DNA of 64,000 nucleotides from Fundidesulfovibrio terrae (GCF_022808915.1 NZ_JAKZFS010000005.1:283130-347129), one strand, 5' to 3'; counted from the first letter of the stretch, positions 10,737 to 18,841 are shown. Program-made: numbers and translations. The notes: generated from the sequence alone by a model not told the origin.

Positions 10737-10798
10737 CGGAACTCCGCAAGGCGAGAACGTCCGCCGGATCAGGATTGAAGTTCTCCCGCAGGCCGTGC

Positions 10799-13078
10799 CT
10801 ATCCCTCCAGCATGGCCAGTTCCAGGGCCCGGTCGATGTAGGGAGGAATGACCACCCCGGCCCGAGCCAGGTTGTCGCGGGCCGAGGCCACCTTGGCCAG
10901 ATCGATTCCCGCCTGCCGCCAGTAGGCCGCAGGATCGTCCAGAAACGCTTTTATCACGGCGAGCGCCTCAGGATACGAACCCACCATGTGGCAGCAGTTC
11001 ACCACCCACATGGGGCCGAGCGGAGGAATCTCCGCCGTCCCGACGTCGTGGGCCGAAGACAGCTCCTGGAACTGCTCGATGGCCTTGCGCCAGAGGTGGC
11101 CTCCCTCGCCGCCCAGGCCCATGGGGTCCACGAACACGTAGGGTGCGGGCAGGCAGTGGCCGATCTTCATGAACGTCAGGGCCATGTTGATCTCGTAGCA
11201 GGTGCCATAGCCGCCGATGTTGAACACCTTGAAGAGCGAACGCCTGTCCAGGATGTCCTGGCGGGTGTTCAGGGCGATGTTCACGAACTGCACCACGGCC
11301 TCGGGGGAGAAGTTGGTCTCCTGCCCGATCTTCTCGCCGTCGATGCCGACACCTATGCGATAGATGCCGTGCCGGGCCGCCGCGTCGTCCACGGCCTTCA
11401 TCACGCCGGGGCCGCTGCCGTGGGCCACGGCCAGGGCCTGCCCCAGGCGCTCGTCCGCGGCCAGGGCCGCGAAGAATTCCTCCAGCTGCGGCATGAGGAT
11501 GGGCTTGAGTTCGTCCACGACCGAGCCGAAGAAGGCGATGGTGGTGTGCAGCCGGGAGATGCGCTCCTTGCCCTCGGCCGAGACCCAGAAGCCGCCCTTG
11601 AACTCGCGTACGTGGGAGGACTCCTCGGAGCCGAAGATCATGTAGAAGCGCATGCCCTCGCGCCATAGGCGGGCGATCTCCTCGTAGGAGGACTGGTCCA
11701 GGTAGTACTCGGGCTTGCCGCCGTTGTTCGCGCCCCGCATGTTGATGCTCTTGATGACCACCACGCCCACGCCGCTGCGCTTGAGCACGCGCAGGGTATC
11801 CACCGGCGGCAGGGCGTCGCTGACGAACACCTTGGACAGGCTCTGCTCGCCGCCCACGTATTTGAGGTCGTGCAGGAAGGTGCGGAAGCGCTTGGGCACC
11901 TCCTCGTCGGCCAGCACCGCCTCGGGCACGTTGCCGCGCGCGCATTCGTAGACCAGGCGCCACTGGAATTCCGGTATCCAGCGCCCGTCTTCCTGCTCCC
12001 AGGGGATGTTCACGATGCGCCCAGGCATCATGATGCGCCCGTAGATGCCGCCCCGGCCGGAGGTCGGGGACACCTCGTCGAAGAGGGCGTCGCAGGCGCT
12101 GGGGCTGAAGATGTCGGTGATCTCCGCGAAGTCCACTCCCCTGGCCAGGATGGCCGTGGCCTTTCCGGGCTTGAGCACCCGCGACGAGATGGCCGCCACC
12201 CGCTCGTCGGCCGGGTAGAGCTTGATGCGCACCTTGAGGGCGCGGCAATCCACCGGGTCCTCGCCCCGGTTGTAGATCTCGGCCTGGCGCAGGGTGCCGA
12301 TGCCGGTGGTGCGCACTCCGTCCAGCAGCCGGGATGCCAGATGGAAGACGCTGGGGTGGCTCAGCTGGCGGGAGATGAAGGCCGTGTAGGGGCCGAGCGA
12401 GATGCGCAAGGCGCTTACCAGGAACTCCTTGGGGCCGAGGAACTCCGGCAGTCCCGAGGGGGCGGGCTGCTGGAACATGGCCAGCCCGTGCTTGCCGCGT
12501 ATGAGCATCTCGGAAAAGTTGTTGGGGATGCGGATGAGGCTCTGGGAGATGATGTAGCGCACGTTCTCCAGGGGAATCTCGACCACCCCGTCGGGGCCTA
12601 TGTCATGATGCTCGGGCAGAAGGAGCTCCTCGCGCTCCATGGCGGAGAGGACCTCGTCGCGGTTCAGATGGTCGCCCATGGGCACGAACAGGCGGCCGAT
12701 GTCCACGGGGGTGCGCTGGGTCAGGTTCTGGAGGTCGGAGAGCGATTCGGCCAGATGCTTGTTGAGCGCCGTGACCACCACGGGCAGCTCGATGCTTTTG
12801 TGGGCGTCGGACACCACCGGATCGCCCTCGCCCAGGTGGATGTCCAGGCCGATGCGCGAATGTCCGCTCCGCCCGCTTATGTCCAGGAACTCATCGAGGC
12901 GGCGGCTCTGGGACACTGTCCGGTCGGCCAGGTCGCGCACCAGTCCGCGCAGGGAGTCGCTCACATGGTTGAAGCGCATCACGCCGAAAAGCTGCGGTGC
13001 GGCCAGCTCCTGGTTGAAATGGATGACGCTGGCCTCCACCAGCTGGCCGTCGCCTGTAACGAAAGGGGCTTGTTTCAT
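10799..13078 (-). CDS. LOG-family Rossmann protein with a ~505-residue unassigned N-terminal region
   Basis: 759 residues from the chosen ATG at 13078. Residues ~506 onwards match the LOG / lysine-decarboxylase-like Rossmann fold: a GSGPGVMKA loop, an Arg pair (DRRSLF) and IGGYGTCYE, corresponding to the family's PGGxGTxxE. Known LOG enzymes remove ribose phosphate from nucleotides (cytokinin riboside monophosphates, AMP). Here the first Pro of the signature is Ile. The N-terminal ~505 residues are unlike any family I can name and contain no obvious membrane helix. A longer reading to 13252 exists, but its extra residues are low-complexity and would invade the divergent promoter region. It heads the sensory block. 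Function unknown, with nucleotide binding or hydrolysis the best inference. Confidence 0.7.
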   Translation of the reverse strand: MKQAPFVTGDGQLVEASVIHFNQELAAPQLFGVMRFNHVSDSLRGLVRDLADRTVSQSRRLDEFLDISGRSGHSRIGLDIHLGEGDPVVSDAHKSIELPVVVTALNKHLAESLSDLQNLTQRTPVDIGRLFVPMGDHLNRDEVLSAMEREELLLPEHHDIGPDGVVEIPLENVRYIISQSLIRIPNNFSEMLIRGKHGLAMFQQPAPSGLPEFLGPKEFLVSALRISLGPYTAFISRQLSHPSVFHLASRLLDGVRTTGIGTLRQAEIYNRGEDPVDCRALKVRIKLYPADERVAAISSRVLKPGKATAILARGVDFAEITDIFSPSACDALFDEVSPTSGRGGIYGRIMMPGRIVNIPWEQEDGRWIPEFQWRLVYECARGNVPEAVLADEEVPKRFRTFLHDLKYVGGEQSLSKVFVSDALPPVDTLRVLKRSGVGVVVIKSINMRGANNGGKPEYYLDQSSYEEIARLWREGMRFYMIFGSEESSHVREFKGGFWVSAEGKERISRLHTTIAFFGSVVDELKPILMPQLEEFFAALAADERLGQALAVAHGSGPGVMKAVDDAAARHGIYRIGVGIDGEKIGQETNFSPEAVVQFVNIALNTRQDILDRRSLFKVFNIGGYGTCYEINMALTFMKIGHCLPAPYVFVDPMGLGGEGGHLWRKAIEQFQELSSAHDVGTAEIPPLGPMWVVNCCHMVGSYPEALAVIKAFLDDPAAYWRQAGIDLAKVASARDNLARAGVVIPPYIDRALELAMLEG

Positions 13079-13272
13079 GGAAGATGCATGGTCCTTTGCG
13101 TGCGATTCGAATACGATCACATCGTAACGGAGTTTCCCGGCTTCTGGCAACAACCGGCGGCGCATCCATCCGCGACTGACCCCGGCGCGCCCCACCGGAG
13201 GAACGGGGCTTCCCTTTTTTCCAGCAATGCCTATCATACCCGGATGTTGCAAAACTTTCCACGGAGCACGTC

Positions 13273-14172
13273 ATGAGCAGTACGCAATGCCTCATCATCG
13301 GCGCGGGCCCGGCAGGGCTCTCCGCCGCCATATACACGGCCCGGGCCGGGATGAGCACCCTGGTCCTGGGCGGCAACCCAAAAGTGTACGGCGACTACGA
13401 CATCGACAACTATTTCGGGTTCGAGCAGACCATCTCCGGCCGCGAGCTCATCGAACGCGGACGCCGCCAGGCCGCCCGCTTCGGCGCGGATATCCGCGAG
13501 GAGAAGGTGCTCGGCGTCCACCACGGCGAGGACGGCGGATTCTCGGTCAAGACCGACAAGGGCCAATACCGCGCCTGCTCGATCATCCTGGCCGCCGGCG
13601 TCAGCCGGTCCAGGCCGAAGATTCCCGGCATCGAGGCGTACGAGGGCAAGGGCGTCTCCTACTGCGTCTCCTGCGACGGGTTCTTCATCAGGAACAAGCC
13701 CGTAGTGGTGGCCGGCGAGGGCGTCTTTGCCGCCAACCAGGCCCTGGAGCTTCTCAACTACACCCCGGACGTGACCATCTGCACCCTTGGCAAGGAGCCC
13801 TCCTATCCGGCGGACTTCGCCGCGCGACTGGAGCATGCGGGAATAAAGACCCTCACCTCGCCCGTCACGGCCCTGTCCGGCAATCCGGGCCTGGAATCCG
13901 CGGCCCTGGCCGACGGAACGGTTCTGCCCGCGCAGGGGCTCTTCATCGCCCTGGGTGAGGCGTCCTCCACCGATTTCGCCTACACCTTGGGCGTCACCCG
14001 CAAGGGAAACTTCATCGAGGTCGACCCGGAGATGAAAACCAGCGTGGAGGGGGTCTTCGCCGCCGGAGACTGTACTGGGGGATTCCTGCAGATCGCCGTG
14101 GCCGTCGGGGAAGGCGCGCTGGCGGGAAAATCCGCCATAACCTGGCTCAAGGAGAAGTGCCCGGCGAAATGA
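13273..14172 (+). CDS. Thioredoxin-reductase-like FAD protein lacking the NADPH motif
   Basis: 299 residues, typical of low-molecular-weight thioredoxin reductases. It has the FAD motif GAGPAGLSAAIYTARAG at the N terminus, a redox-active pair in YCVSCDGFF and the C-terminal FAD contact AAGDCTGG. The second nucleotide site keeps a GxGxxA-like GEGVFA, but the HRRxxxR stretch that binds the NADPH phosphate is absent (ICTLGKEPSYPADF stands there). The usual RQ after the C-terminal FAD motif is LQ. NADPH is therefore probably not the donor; NADH or ferredoxin, as in ferredoxin-dependent flavin thioredoxin reductases, are alternatives. No thioredoxin gene is adjacent. It is divergent from the LOG-fusion gene and followed by the tRNA-Met promoter. 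Confidence 0.82.
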   Translation: MSSTQCLIIGAGPAGLSAAIYTARAGMSTLVLGGNPKVYGDYDIDNYFGFEQTISGRELIERGRRQAARFGADIREEKVLGVHHGEDGGFSVKTDKGQYRACSIILAAGVSRSRPKIPGIEAYEGKGVSYCVSCDGFFIRNKPVVVAGEGVFAANQALELLNYTPDVTICTLGKEPSYPADFAARLEHAGIKTLTSPVTALSGNPGLESAALADGTVLPAQGLFIALGEASSTDFAYTLGVTRKGNFIEVDPEMKTSVEGVFAAGDCTGGFLQIAVAVGEGALAGKSAITWLKEKCPAK

Positions 14173-14187
14173 TCCCGCCCAAACCTC

Positions 14188-14216
14188 TTGACACAAGTCA
14201 TCCGCAGAGGTATGGG
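14188..14216 (+). promoter_or_regulatory. Sigma-70 type promoter of tRNA-Met
   Basis: A perfect -35 box TTGACA (14188-14193), a 17-base spacer and a -10-like TATGGG (14211-14216) place the start of transcription about 15 bases before the tRNA. Confidence 0.75.
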
Positions 14217-14238
14217 CTTTGATTCATACTTGAGTTGG

Positions 14239-14314
14239 GGGCCTATAGCTCAGTTGGCAGAGCTTCCGGCTCATAACCGGGTGGTCCCAGGTTCGAATCC
14301 TGGTGGGCCCACCA
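14239..14314 (+). tRNA. tRNA-Met (anticodon CAU)
   Basis: The 76 bases fold as a standard cloverleaf. The acceptor stem GGGCCTA pairs with TGGGCCC, the D arm holds AGCTCAGTTGG, the anticodon stem CCGG encloses CTCATAA, and the T loop is GTTCGAATC. CCA is encoded. The first acceptor pair is a normal G-C, so this is not initiator tRNA. A tRNA-Ile with modified CAU anticodon cannot be excluded by sequence alone. Confidence 0.93.
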
Positions 14315-14393
14315 CTCATCCTGCAAGGAAGAGCCGTTGCCGAACGACGAGCAGAAAATCTTTTTGGCTGACGCCGCAAACAAAACGAGCTTG

Positions 14394-14437
14394 AAGGTGC
14401 TTTCCTAGGGGTCTACCCGGAAAGCGCCTTCTTTTTT
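14394..14437 (+). terminator. Terminator of the tRNA-Met transcript
   Basis: AAGGTGCTTTCC (14394-14405) pairs with GGAAAGCGCCTT (14419-14430, one G-U pair) and is followed by CTTTTTT. It ends five bases before the ATG of the next gene. Confidence 0.85.
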
Positions 14438-14442
14438 GACAA

Positions 14443-15462
14443 ATGAACATACGCGACATTTTTGGCCTCATCGAGCAGGCCGCCCCCCCGCACATGGCCG
14501 CCTCATGGGACAGGTGCGGCGTGCAGGTGGCCGCCGCCGCCACCGATGCGAGCAAGGTGGCCGTGGCCCTGGACCCCACCCCGGAAACCCTGGCCGAGTC
14601 GCTCGCCTGGGGAGCCCAGGTGGTGCTCACCCACCATCCCCTGGGCAAGACCCCGCGCCTGCCCGACCGCCTGGACACGCATCATGAGGCCCTGCGCCTG
14701 CTCCTGACCCACGGCGCATGGCTCTACGCCGCCCACACCACCCTGGACTGCGCCCCGGGCGGACCGGCCTCCTGGCTGGCCGACGAGCTGAATCTTTCCA
14801 ACCGCCGCATCGTGGACCCGCAAGGCGCCACTCCCCGCGTCATGGGCATCTTCAAGGAAGTGACCATGGACGGCTTCGAGGCCATCAGCTTCCCCGACGA
14901 CCTCGACGTGGACCGCCTGCACTTTGACCGCGACGCCCTGCGCCACGCGCCCCAGGCGTTTTCCTGCCCCGAGCCCCAGTGGCCCGCCATGCGCGAAACG
15001 CTCAAGCGCTGCCCGGACGTGTCCGCCATGGCCGGGGCAGTGCGCCTCGTCGAGCCCGCAGAGCCCTTCGGCTACGGCATCGCGGGCGAACTGCCCGAGG
15101 CCCTGAGCTTCGAGGCCTTCATGGCCGCGCTCTGGAAGGCCGTGCCCCGGTCATTCTTGACGCTTACGGGCCAGGCTCCGGCCACGGTCAGAACCGTGGC
15201 CTACTGCACGGGCTCGGGCGCGTCCTGCGCGGCCAAGGCGTTCGCCCTGGGGGCGGACGTGTTCTTAACCGGCGACGTGACCCATCACGCCGCCCTGGAT
15301 ATTCGTGGGCTCGGCCTGACCATCGACGCGGGGCATCGCGTCCTTGAGGAAGAGATGATGCGCCGCATGGCCGATCTCTTGTCCCCGAAGCTCGGCGCAA
15401 ACGGAGTGTCCGTGCGCTTCTTCGAGAGCGCCGACCCCTTGCGGGCCGTGCTCAGGCCCTAG
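14443..15462 (+). CDS. Nif3-like dinuclear metal-binding protein
   Basis: 339 residues, within the usual size of the Nif3/YqfO/YbgI family. Metal ligands expected in the family are visible: HH in VLTHHPLGK, Asp in TTLDCAPGG, and HH plus the later His and Glu in GDVTHHAALDI...GHRVLEE. The family binds two metal ions. Its role is not settled, and it is often annotated as a GTP cyclohydrolase I type 2 homologue. The ATG follows a terminator T-run almost directly and has no recognisable Shine-Dalgarno sequence, so translation may be leaderless or weak. The next internal ATG (MAASWDRCG) would remove conserved N-terminal sequence. It is followed by the zinc-ribbon gene and rnpB, an order I recall from related bacteria. 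Confidence 0.88.
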   Translation: MNIRDIFGLIEQAAPPHMAASWDRCGVQVAAAATDASKVAVALDPTPETLAESLAWGAQVVLTHHPLGKTPRLPDRLDTHHEALRLLLTHGAWLYAAHTTLDCAPGGPASWLADELNLSNRRIVDPQGATPRVMGIFKEVTMDGFEAISFPDDLDVDRLHFDRDALRHAPQAFSCPEPQWPAMRETLKRCPDVSAMAGAVRLVEPAEPFGYGIAGELPEALSFEAFMAALWKAVPRSFLTLTGQAPATVRTVAYCTGSGASCAAKAFALGADVFLTGDVTHHAALDIRGLGLTIDAGHRVLEEEMMRRMADLLSPKLGANGVSVRFFESADPLRAVLRP

Positions 15463-15532
15463 GACGATTTGCGCGGACGCCGCCCGTCCGCAAGGCATTT
15501 GTCGTTAAAGATCGCACCGGCCGGACCTCCCA

Positions 15533-15560
15533 GGCGGACGTACAGTCCGCCGCCTGTACG
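15533..15560 (+). promoter_or_regulatory. Two overlapping, mutually exclusive hairpins in the zinc-ribbon gene leader
   Basis: GGCGGAC (15533-15539) pairs perfectly with GTCCGCC (15545-15551). CGTACAG (15539-15545) pairs perfectly with CTGTACG (15554-15560). The stems share bases, so only one can form at a time. They lie 33-60 bases before the ATG at 15593. This layout is compatible with a switch controlling translation, but no ligand or terminator is evident. Confidence 0.45.
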
Positions 15561-15592
15561 CACCGGACCGGCGCACACACCCGGAGAGGGCA

Positions 15593-16348
15593 ATGTACCA
15601 GAGACAGATCGAACAGTTGGTGATGCTCCAGCAGGTTGACGGCGAAATCATCGCCCTTCGCTCCGAGCTGGAAAACGCTCCCATGGAAATCCAGGGCCTG
15701 GAAAAGAAGTTCCAGGACATGGAAGCCTCCAGGGACATCGTCAAGGAAAAGCTCGGCTACCTGACCGACCAGCTCAAGCGGCTCGAGAACGACATGGAGG
15801 AAGACCATGTCCGCCTCAAGAAGTCCAAGAGCAAGATGATGATGGTGGGCAACTCCAAGGAATACCACGCCATGGTGCGCGAGATGGACAGCCTGGAGAA
15901 GCTCAACCGCTCCCGCGACGAGGAAAAGGCTGCCTTCGCCGAGGAGCTCGAGCGCCAGACCACCGCCGACCAGGATATTTCCGGCCAGGTGGATACCGTG
16001 CGCGTTGAGCTCGAAGCCGCCCGCGCGGGCCTGGCCGACCGCATGAACGCCGCCCAGAAGCGCCTCGAGGTGCTCGGCGCCCTGCGCAAGGAAGCCTGCA
16101 AGGTGCTGCCGCCGCCGATCCTGTCGCGCTACGAATTCATCCGCTCCCGCCTGGCCAACCCGGTCATCGTGTCCGTGGACCAGGGCGTGTGCTCGGGCTG
16201 CAACATCTCCATTCCGCCCCAGGCGTACATCGAACTGCAGAAGGGCCAGCAGATCCTCTCCTGCCCCAACTGCCAGCGCCTGATCTACTGGATCCAGCAC
16301 ATCCCCGGAGCGGAAAAGCCCGCCGAGGAAACCGCCGCCGCGGGCTAG
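15593..16348 (+). CDS. C4-type zinc-ribbon coiled-coil protein
   Basis: 251 residues. Residues ~1-160 are almost entirely heptad-like, charged and predicted coiled coil. The C-terminal quarter carries the metal knuckles CSGC and CPNC about 24 residues apart, the pattern of the C4 zinc-ribbon (CT398-like) family. Such proteins are thought to act as nucleic-acid or protein adaptors, but no firm function is established. A GGAG-type site (CCGGAGAGGGCA) precedes the ATG. It sits between nif3 and the RNase P RNA gene, and the RNase P RNA starts only 27 bases after its stop, so read-through transcription could feed rnpB. The protein has an Ala/Glu-rich tail. Confidence 0.88.
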   Translation: MYQRQIEQLVMLQQVDGEIIALRSELENAPMEIQGLEKKFQDMEASRDIVKEKLGYLTDQLKRLENDMEEDHVRLKKSKSKMMMVGNSKEYHAMVREMDSLEKLNRSRDEEKAAFAEELERQTTADQDISGQVDTVRVELEAARAGLADRMNAAQKRLEVLGALRKEACKVLPPPILSRYEFIRSRLANPVIVSVDQGVCSGCNISIPPQAYIELQKGQQILSCPNCQRLIYWIQHIPGAEKPAEETAAAG

Positions 16349-16375
16349 CCCGCCAAGTTGGCAGCCTTATATGTC

Positions 16376-16756
16376 GAGAGGGGAGCCGGACAGGCTGTCG
16401 CCGCGGGGAAACCCGGGGAGGAAAGTCCGGACTCCGCAGGGCAGGACGCTGGGTAACGCCCAGGAGGAGCGATCCTCGGAGAAGCGCCACAGAAAGCAGA
16501 CCGCCGGCCGCACTCGTTGCGGCCGGTAAGGGTGAAACGGTGGAGTAAGAGCCCACCAGTTGCCGTGGTGACACGGCAAGCTAGGTATGCCCCGTCCGGA
16601 GCAAGACCAAATAGGGAAGCGCTTGAGGCCGGCCCGGCCGAAGCTTCCGGGTAGGTTGCTTGAGGCGGCGGGTAATCGCCGCCCTAGAGGAATGACAGCC
16701 CCCCACCCCCTCGGGGGCGGGTTACAGAATCCGGCTTATGGCCGGCTCCCCTCTCA
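16376..16756 (+). ncRNA. rnpB: RNase P RNA (bacterial class A)
   Basis: The 14-base P1 stem is perfect: 16376-16389 (GAGAGGGGAGCCGG) pairs with 16742-16755. Hallmark conserved blocks are present in order: GGAGGAAAGTCCGG near 16417, an ACAGAAA block near 16490, GGTGAAACGG near 16532, and AGAGGAATGACAG near 16686. Length is about 380 bases, normal for the class A RNA that, with RnpA protein, cleaves tRNA 5' leaders. The T-rich CACTTTTCC just after P1 may be part of the end signal. A TTATAT at 16367-16372 could serve as -10, without a convincing -35. Confidence 0.96.
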
Positions 16757-16781
16757 CTTTTCCGACCGGATCGGCATGGCG

Positions 16782-17333
16782 CTAGACCATGGCCTCCAGG
16801 TGGCGCGCCACCACCGCCCGGCTAACCGCCTCCGCGATGGCCTTCATCACCTTGTCCGCGCTCTGAGCCACGGACTCCTCGTAGGCGAAGACCGCCACCT
16901 CGGGGCTTTCCGGCGGCTCGTAGGGGGAGCTTATCCCTGTGAAATCATCAAGTTTCCCGGCAAGGGCTTGGGCGTAGATCCCCTTGACGTCCTTGGCCAC
17001 AAGGGTGTCCAGGGGAGCCGCGCAGTGCACCTCCACGAAGTCGCCCAGCCTGCGCCGCACGGCACGCCGCGCCACGGCGTAGGGCGCGATGGCCGCCACC
17101 AGGCAGACCCGCCCGGCCAGGTTGTGCATGAGCGCCAGGTCGCCCAGGCGGTGGGTGTGCTCGATGCGGTCCTCGCGGGAAAATCCCAGGCTCCATTCGG
17201 GACGGGCGCGCAGCTCGTTGCCGTCCAGGCGTACCACCGGCAGCCCGTAGGCGCACAGCCGCTCCTCCACGACCAGCGAAACCGCTGTCTTGCCCGATCC
17301 GGAAAGCCCTGTGAACCAGACGGTGAAGCTCAT
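16782..17333 (-). CDS. cysC: Adenylylsulfate kinase family protein
   Basis: 183 residues. It has the P-loop GLSGSGKT, LDGNELR where typical APS kinases have LDGDNIR, a GFSREDR motif, ISPY-like AIAPYAV, and the family ending FTGISSPYEPPESPEV. APS kinase phosphorylates adenylylsulfate to PAPS for assimilation or sulfation. No cysD/cysN, PAPS reductase or sulfotransferase is nearby, and sulfate reducers normally use APS directly, so the purpose here is unclear. The Asp-to-Asn change in the substrate motif is a further deviation. The ATG at 17333 is preferred because homologous sequence begins there; an upstream ATG adds 15 unrelated residues. The gene converges on rnpB and is divergent from ispDF. 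Confidence 0.83.
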   Translation of the reverse strand: MSFTVWFTGLSGSGKTAVSLVVEERLCAYGLPVVRLDGNELRARPEWSLGFSREDRIEHTHRLGDLALMHNLAGRVCLVAAIAPYAVARRAVRRRLGDFVEVHCAAPLDTLVAKDVKGIYAQALAGKLDDFTGISSPYEPPESPEVAVFAYEESVAQSADKVMKAIAEAVSRAVVARHLEAMV

Positions 17334-17555
17334 GCTCTCATCCCACGGGACAAAGGGTGCTCTGGCCGACGCCGGCAACGATCACAGCGCATCCGGAAGA
17401 TGGTTCCGGATGGGAGACTCGTTCAAGCCTACCAGCCCGGAGAATCTTTCTCAACCGTCGCAACCGGTTTCCAGGCACTGGCCCGTGACATCCGGGCGTG
17501 ATTGGGGCATGTACCCGGCGTCGACCTGCTAACCCTCAAACCGTTCTGGAACACC

Positions 17556-18770
17556 ATGATCGCCTGGACCATCCTCCTGGCCGCCGGCAGCGGATCGCGC
17601 ATGAAGGCCGCCGGACTTTCCACGAAAAAACAGTTCATGGACGCGGGCGGCGAACCCGTGTTCTGGAAATCGGCCAAGGCGTTTTCGCGCGTGGCCGGGT
17701 TATCGGGCATGGTCTTCGCCCTGCCGCCGGATGAGAAGGAGTCCATGGAGGCCGTCGTGGCCGAGCTGGACGCCAAATCACCTCTAGGGCTTGAATGGGC
17801 CTGCGTGGCCGGTGGCGAGAGACGCCAGGACTCCCTGGAGAACGCCCTGGCCGCCCTGCCCCGCGACTGCACCCACGTGCTGGTGCACGACGCGGCGCGC
17901 TGCTTCGTGACCCCCGAGGTGATCGTGCGCGTGGTCGAGGCGCTTCGAGGCGGGGCCCGGGCCGTGATACCGGCCGTGCCGGTCAAGGACACCATCAAGG
18001 AGGTCCGGGACGGAGTCGTGGCCGCGACGCCGGACCGCAGCCGCCTCATGGCCGTGCAGACCCCCCAGGGCGTATCCCTGGACGTGCTGCGCCGTGGCTT
18101 CGAGGCGGCCCGGGCGAACGGCCTCACCGTGACTGACGACGCCGGGCTGGCCGAAGCCCTGGGGCTTCCCGTCCATGTCGTCGAAGGTTCGGAGGATAAC
18201 GTGAAGATCACCACCCCGGAGGACCTGCGCCTGCTCGACGGACAGGCTCCCCTGGTCGCCATCCCGCGCGTGGGCTTCGGCTACGACGTGCACCGCTACG
18301 CCGCCGCCGACACCCCGGACGACGCGCCCACGCGCCCCATGGTGCTCGGCTGCGCGCCCATCCCGGGCGCACCCCGGGTCATCGCCCATTCCGACGGGGA
18401 CGTGCTCCTGCACGCCCTGGCCGACGCCCTGCTCGGCTGTCTCTGCCAGGGCGACATCGGCCAGCACTTCCCCGACACCGACGCCAAATATTCCGGAGTG
18501 GCCAGCTCCATCCTGGTGAGCGAGGTGCTGGCCGGGTTTGCTCCGGCAGGGCTCACCCTGACCCATGTGGACTTGACCGTAGTGGCCCAGGTCCCCAAGG
18601 TCGGCCCCCACCGCGAACACATCCGCCGCAACGTGGCCGGGCTTTTGGGCCTGCCCCTGGAGCGGGTCAACGTGAAGGCCACCACCGAGGAAAAGCTCGG
18701 CTTCACCGGCGAGAAGCTGGGCATCAAGGCCTACGCCACGGCCACCGCAGTCGGGTTCGAGTCTCCTTGA
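17556..18770 (+). CDS. ispDF: Bifunctional IspD/IspF isoprenoid enzyme
   Basis: 404 residues. The N-terminal half is IspD (2-C-methyl-D-erythritol 4-phosphate cytidylyltransferase): LLAAGSGSRMK binds CTP, followed by VLVHDAARCFV and TPQG. The C-terminal half, from ~225, is IspF (MECDP synthase) with GFGYDVHRY, HSDGDVLLHALADALLG and the late KATTEEKLGFTGEKLG. Together they catalyse the third and fifth steps of the non-mevalonate pathway. IspE is not in the window. The ATG at 17556 matches the usual start of IspD. An upstream TTG would add an unlikely 18-residue leader. The ribosome site is weak (TGGA). Confidence 0.95.
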   Translation: MIAWTILLAAGSGSRMKAAGLSTKKQFMDAGGEPVFWKSAKAFSRVAGLSGMVFALPPDEKESMEAVVAELDAKSPLGLEWACVAGGERRQDSLENALAALPRDCTHVLVHDAARCFVTPEVIVRVVEALRGGARAVIPAVPVKDTIKEVRDGVVAATPDRSRLMAVQTPQGVSLDVLRRGFEAARANGLTVTDDAGLAEALGLPVHVVEGSEDNVKITTPEDLRLLDGQAPLVAIPRVGFGYDVHRYAAADTPDDAPTRPMVLGCAPIPGAPRVIAHSDGDVLLHALADALLGCLCQGDIGQHFPDTDAKYSGVASSILVSEVLAGFAPAGLTLTHVDLTVVAQVPKVGPHREHIRRNVAGLLGLPLERVNVKATTEEKLGFTGEKLGIKAYATATAVGFESP

Positions 18771-18841
18771 CTTTTGCCCTCCGCTCTGCAACGGGATTTG
18801 CCCTCGACATGACTTCCCCAAGGTGAATTCAAGGACCAGCC

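Noticed and set aside
13079..13252. N-terminal extension of the LOG-fusion protein
   Set aside because: The additional residues are Arg- and Pro-rich and would run into the divergent promoter region of the flavoprotein gene.
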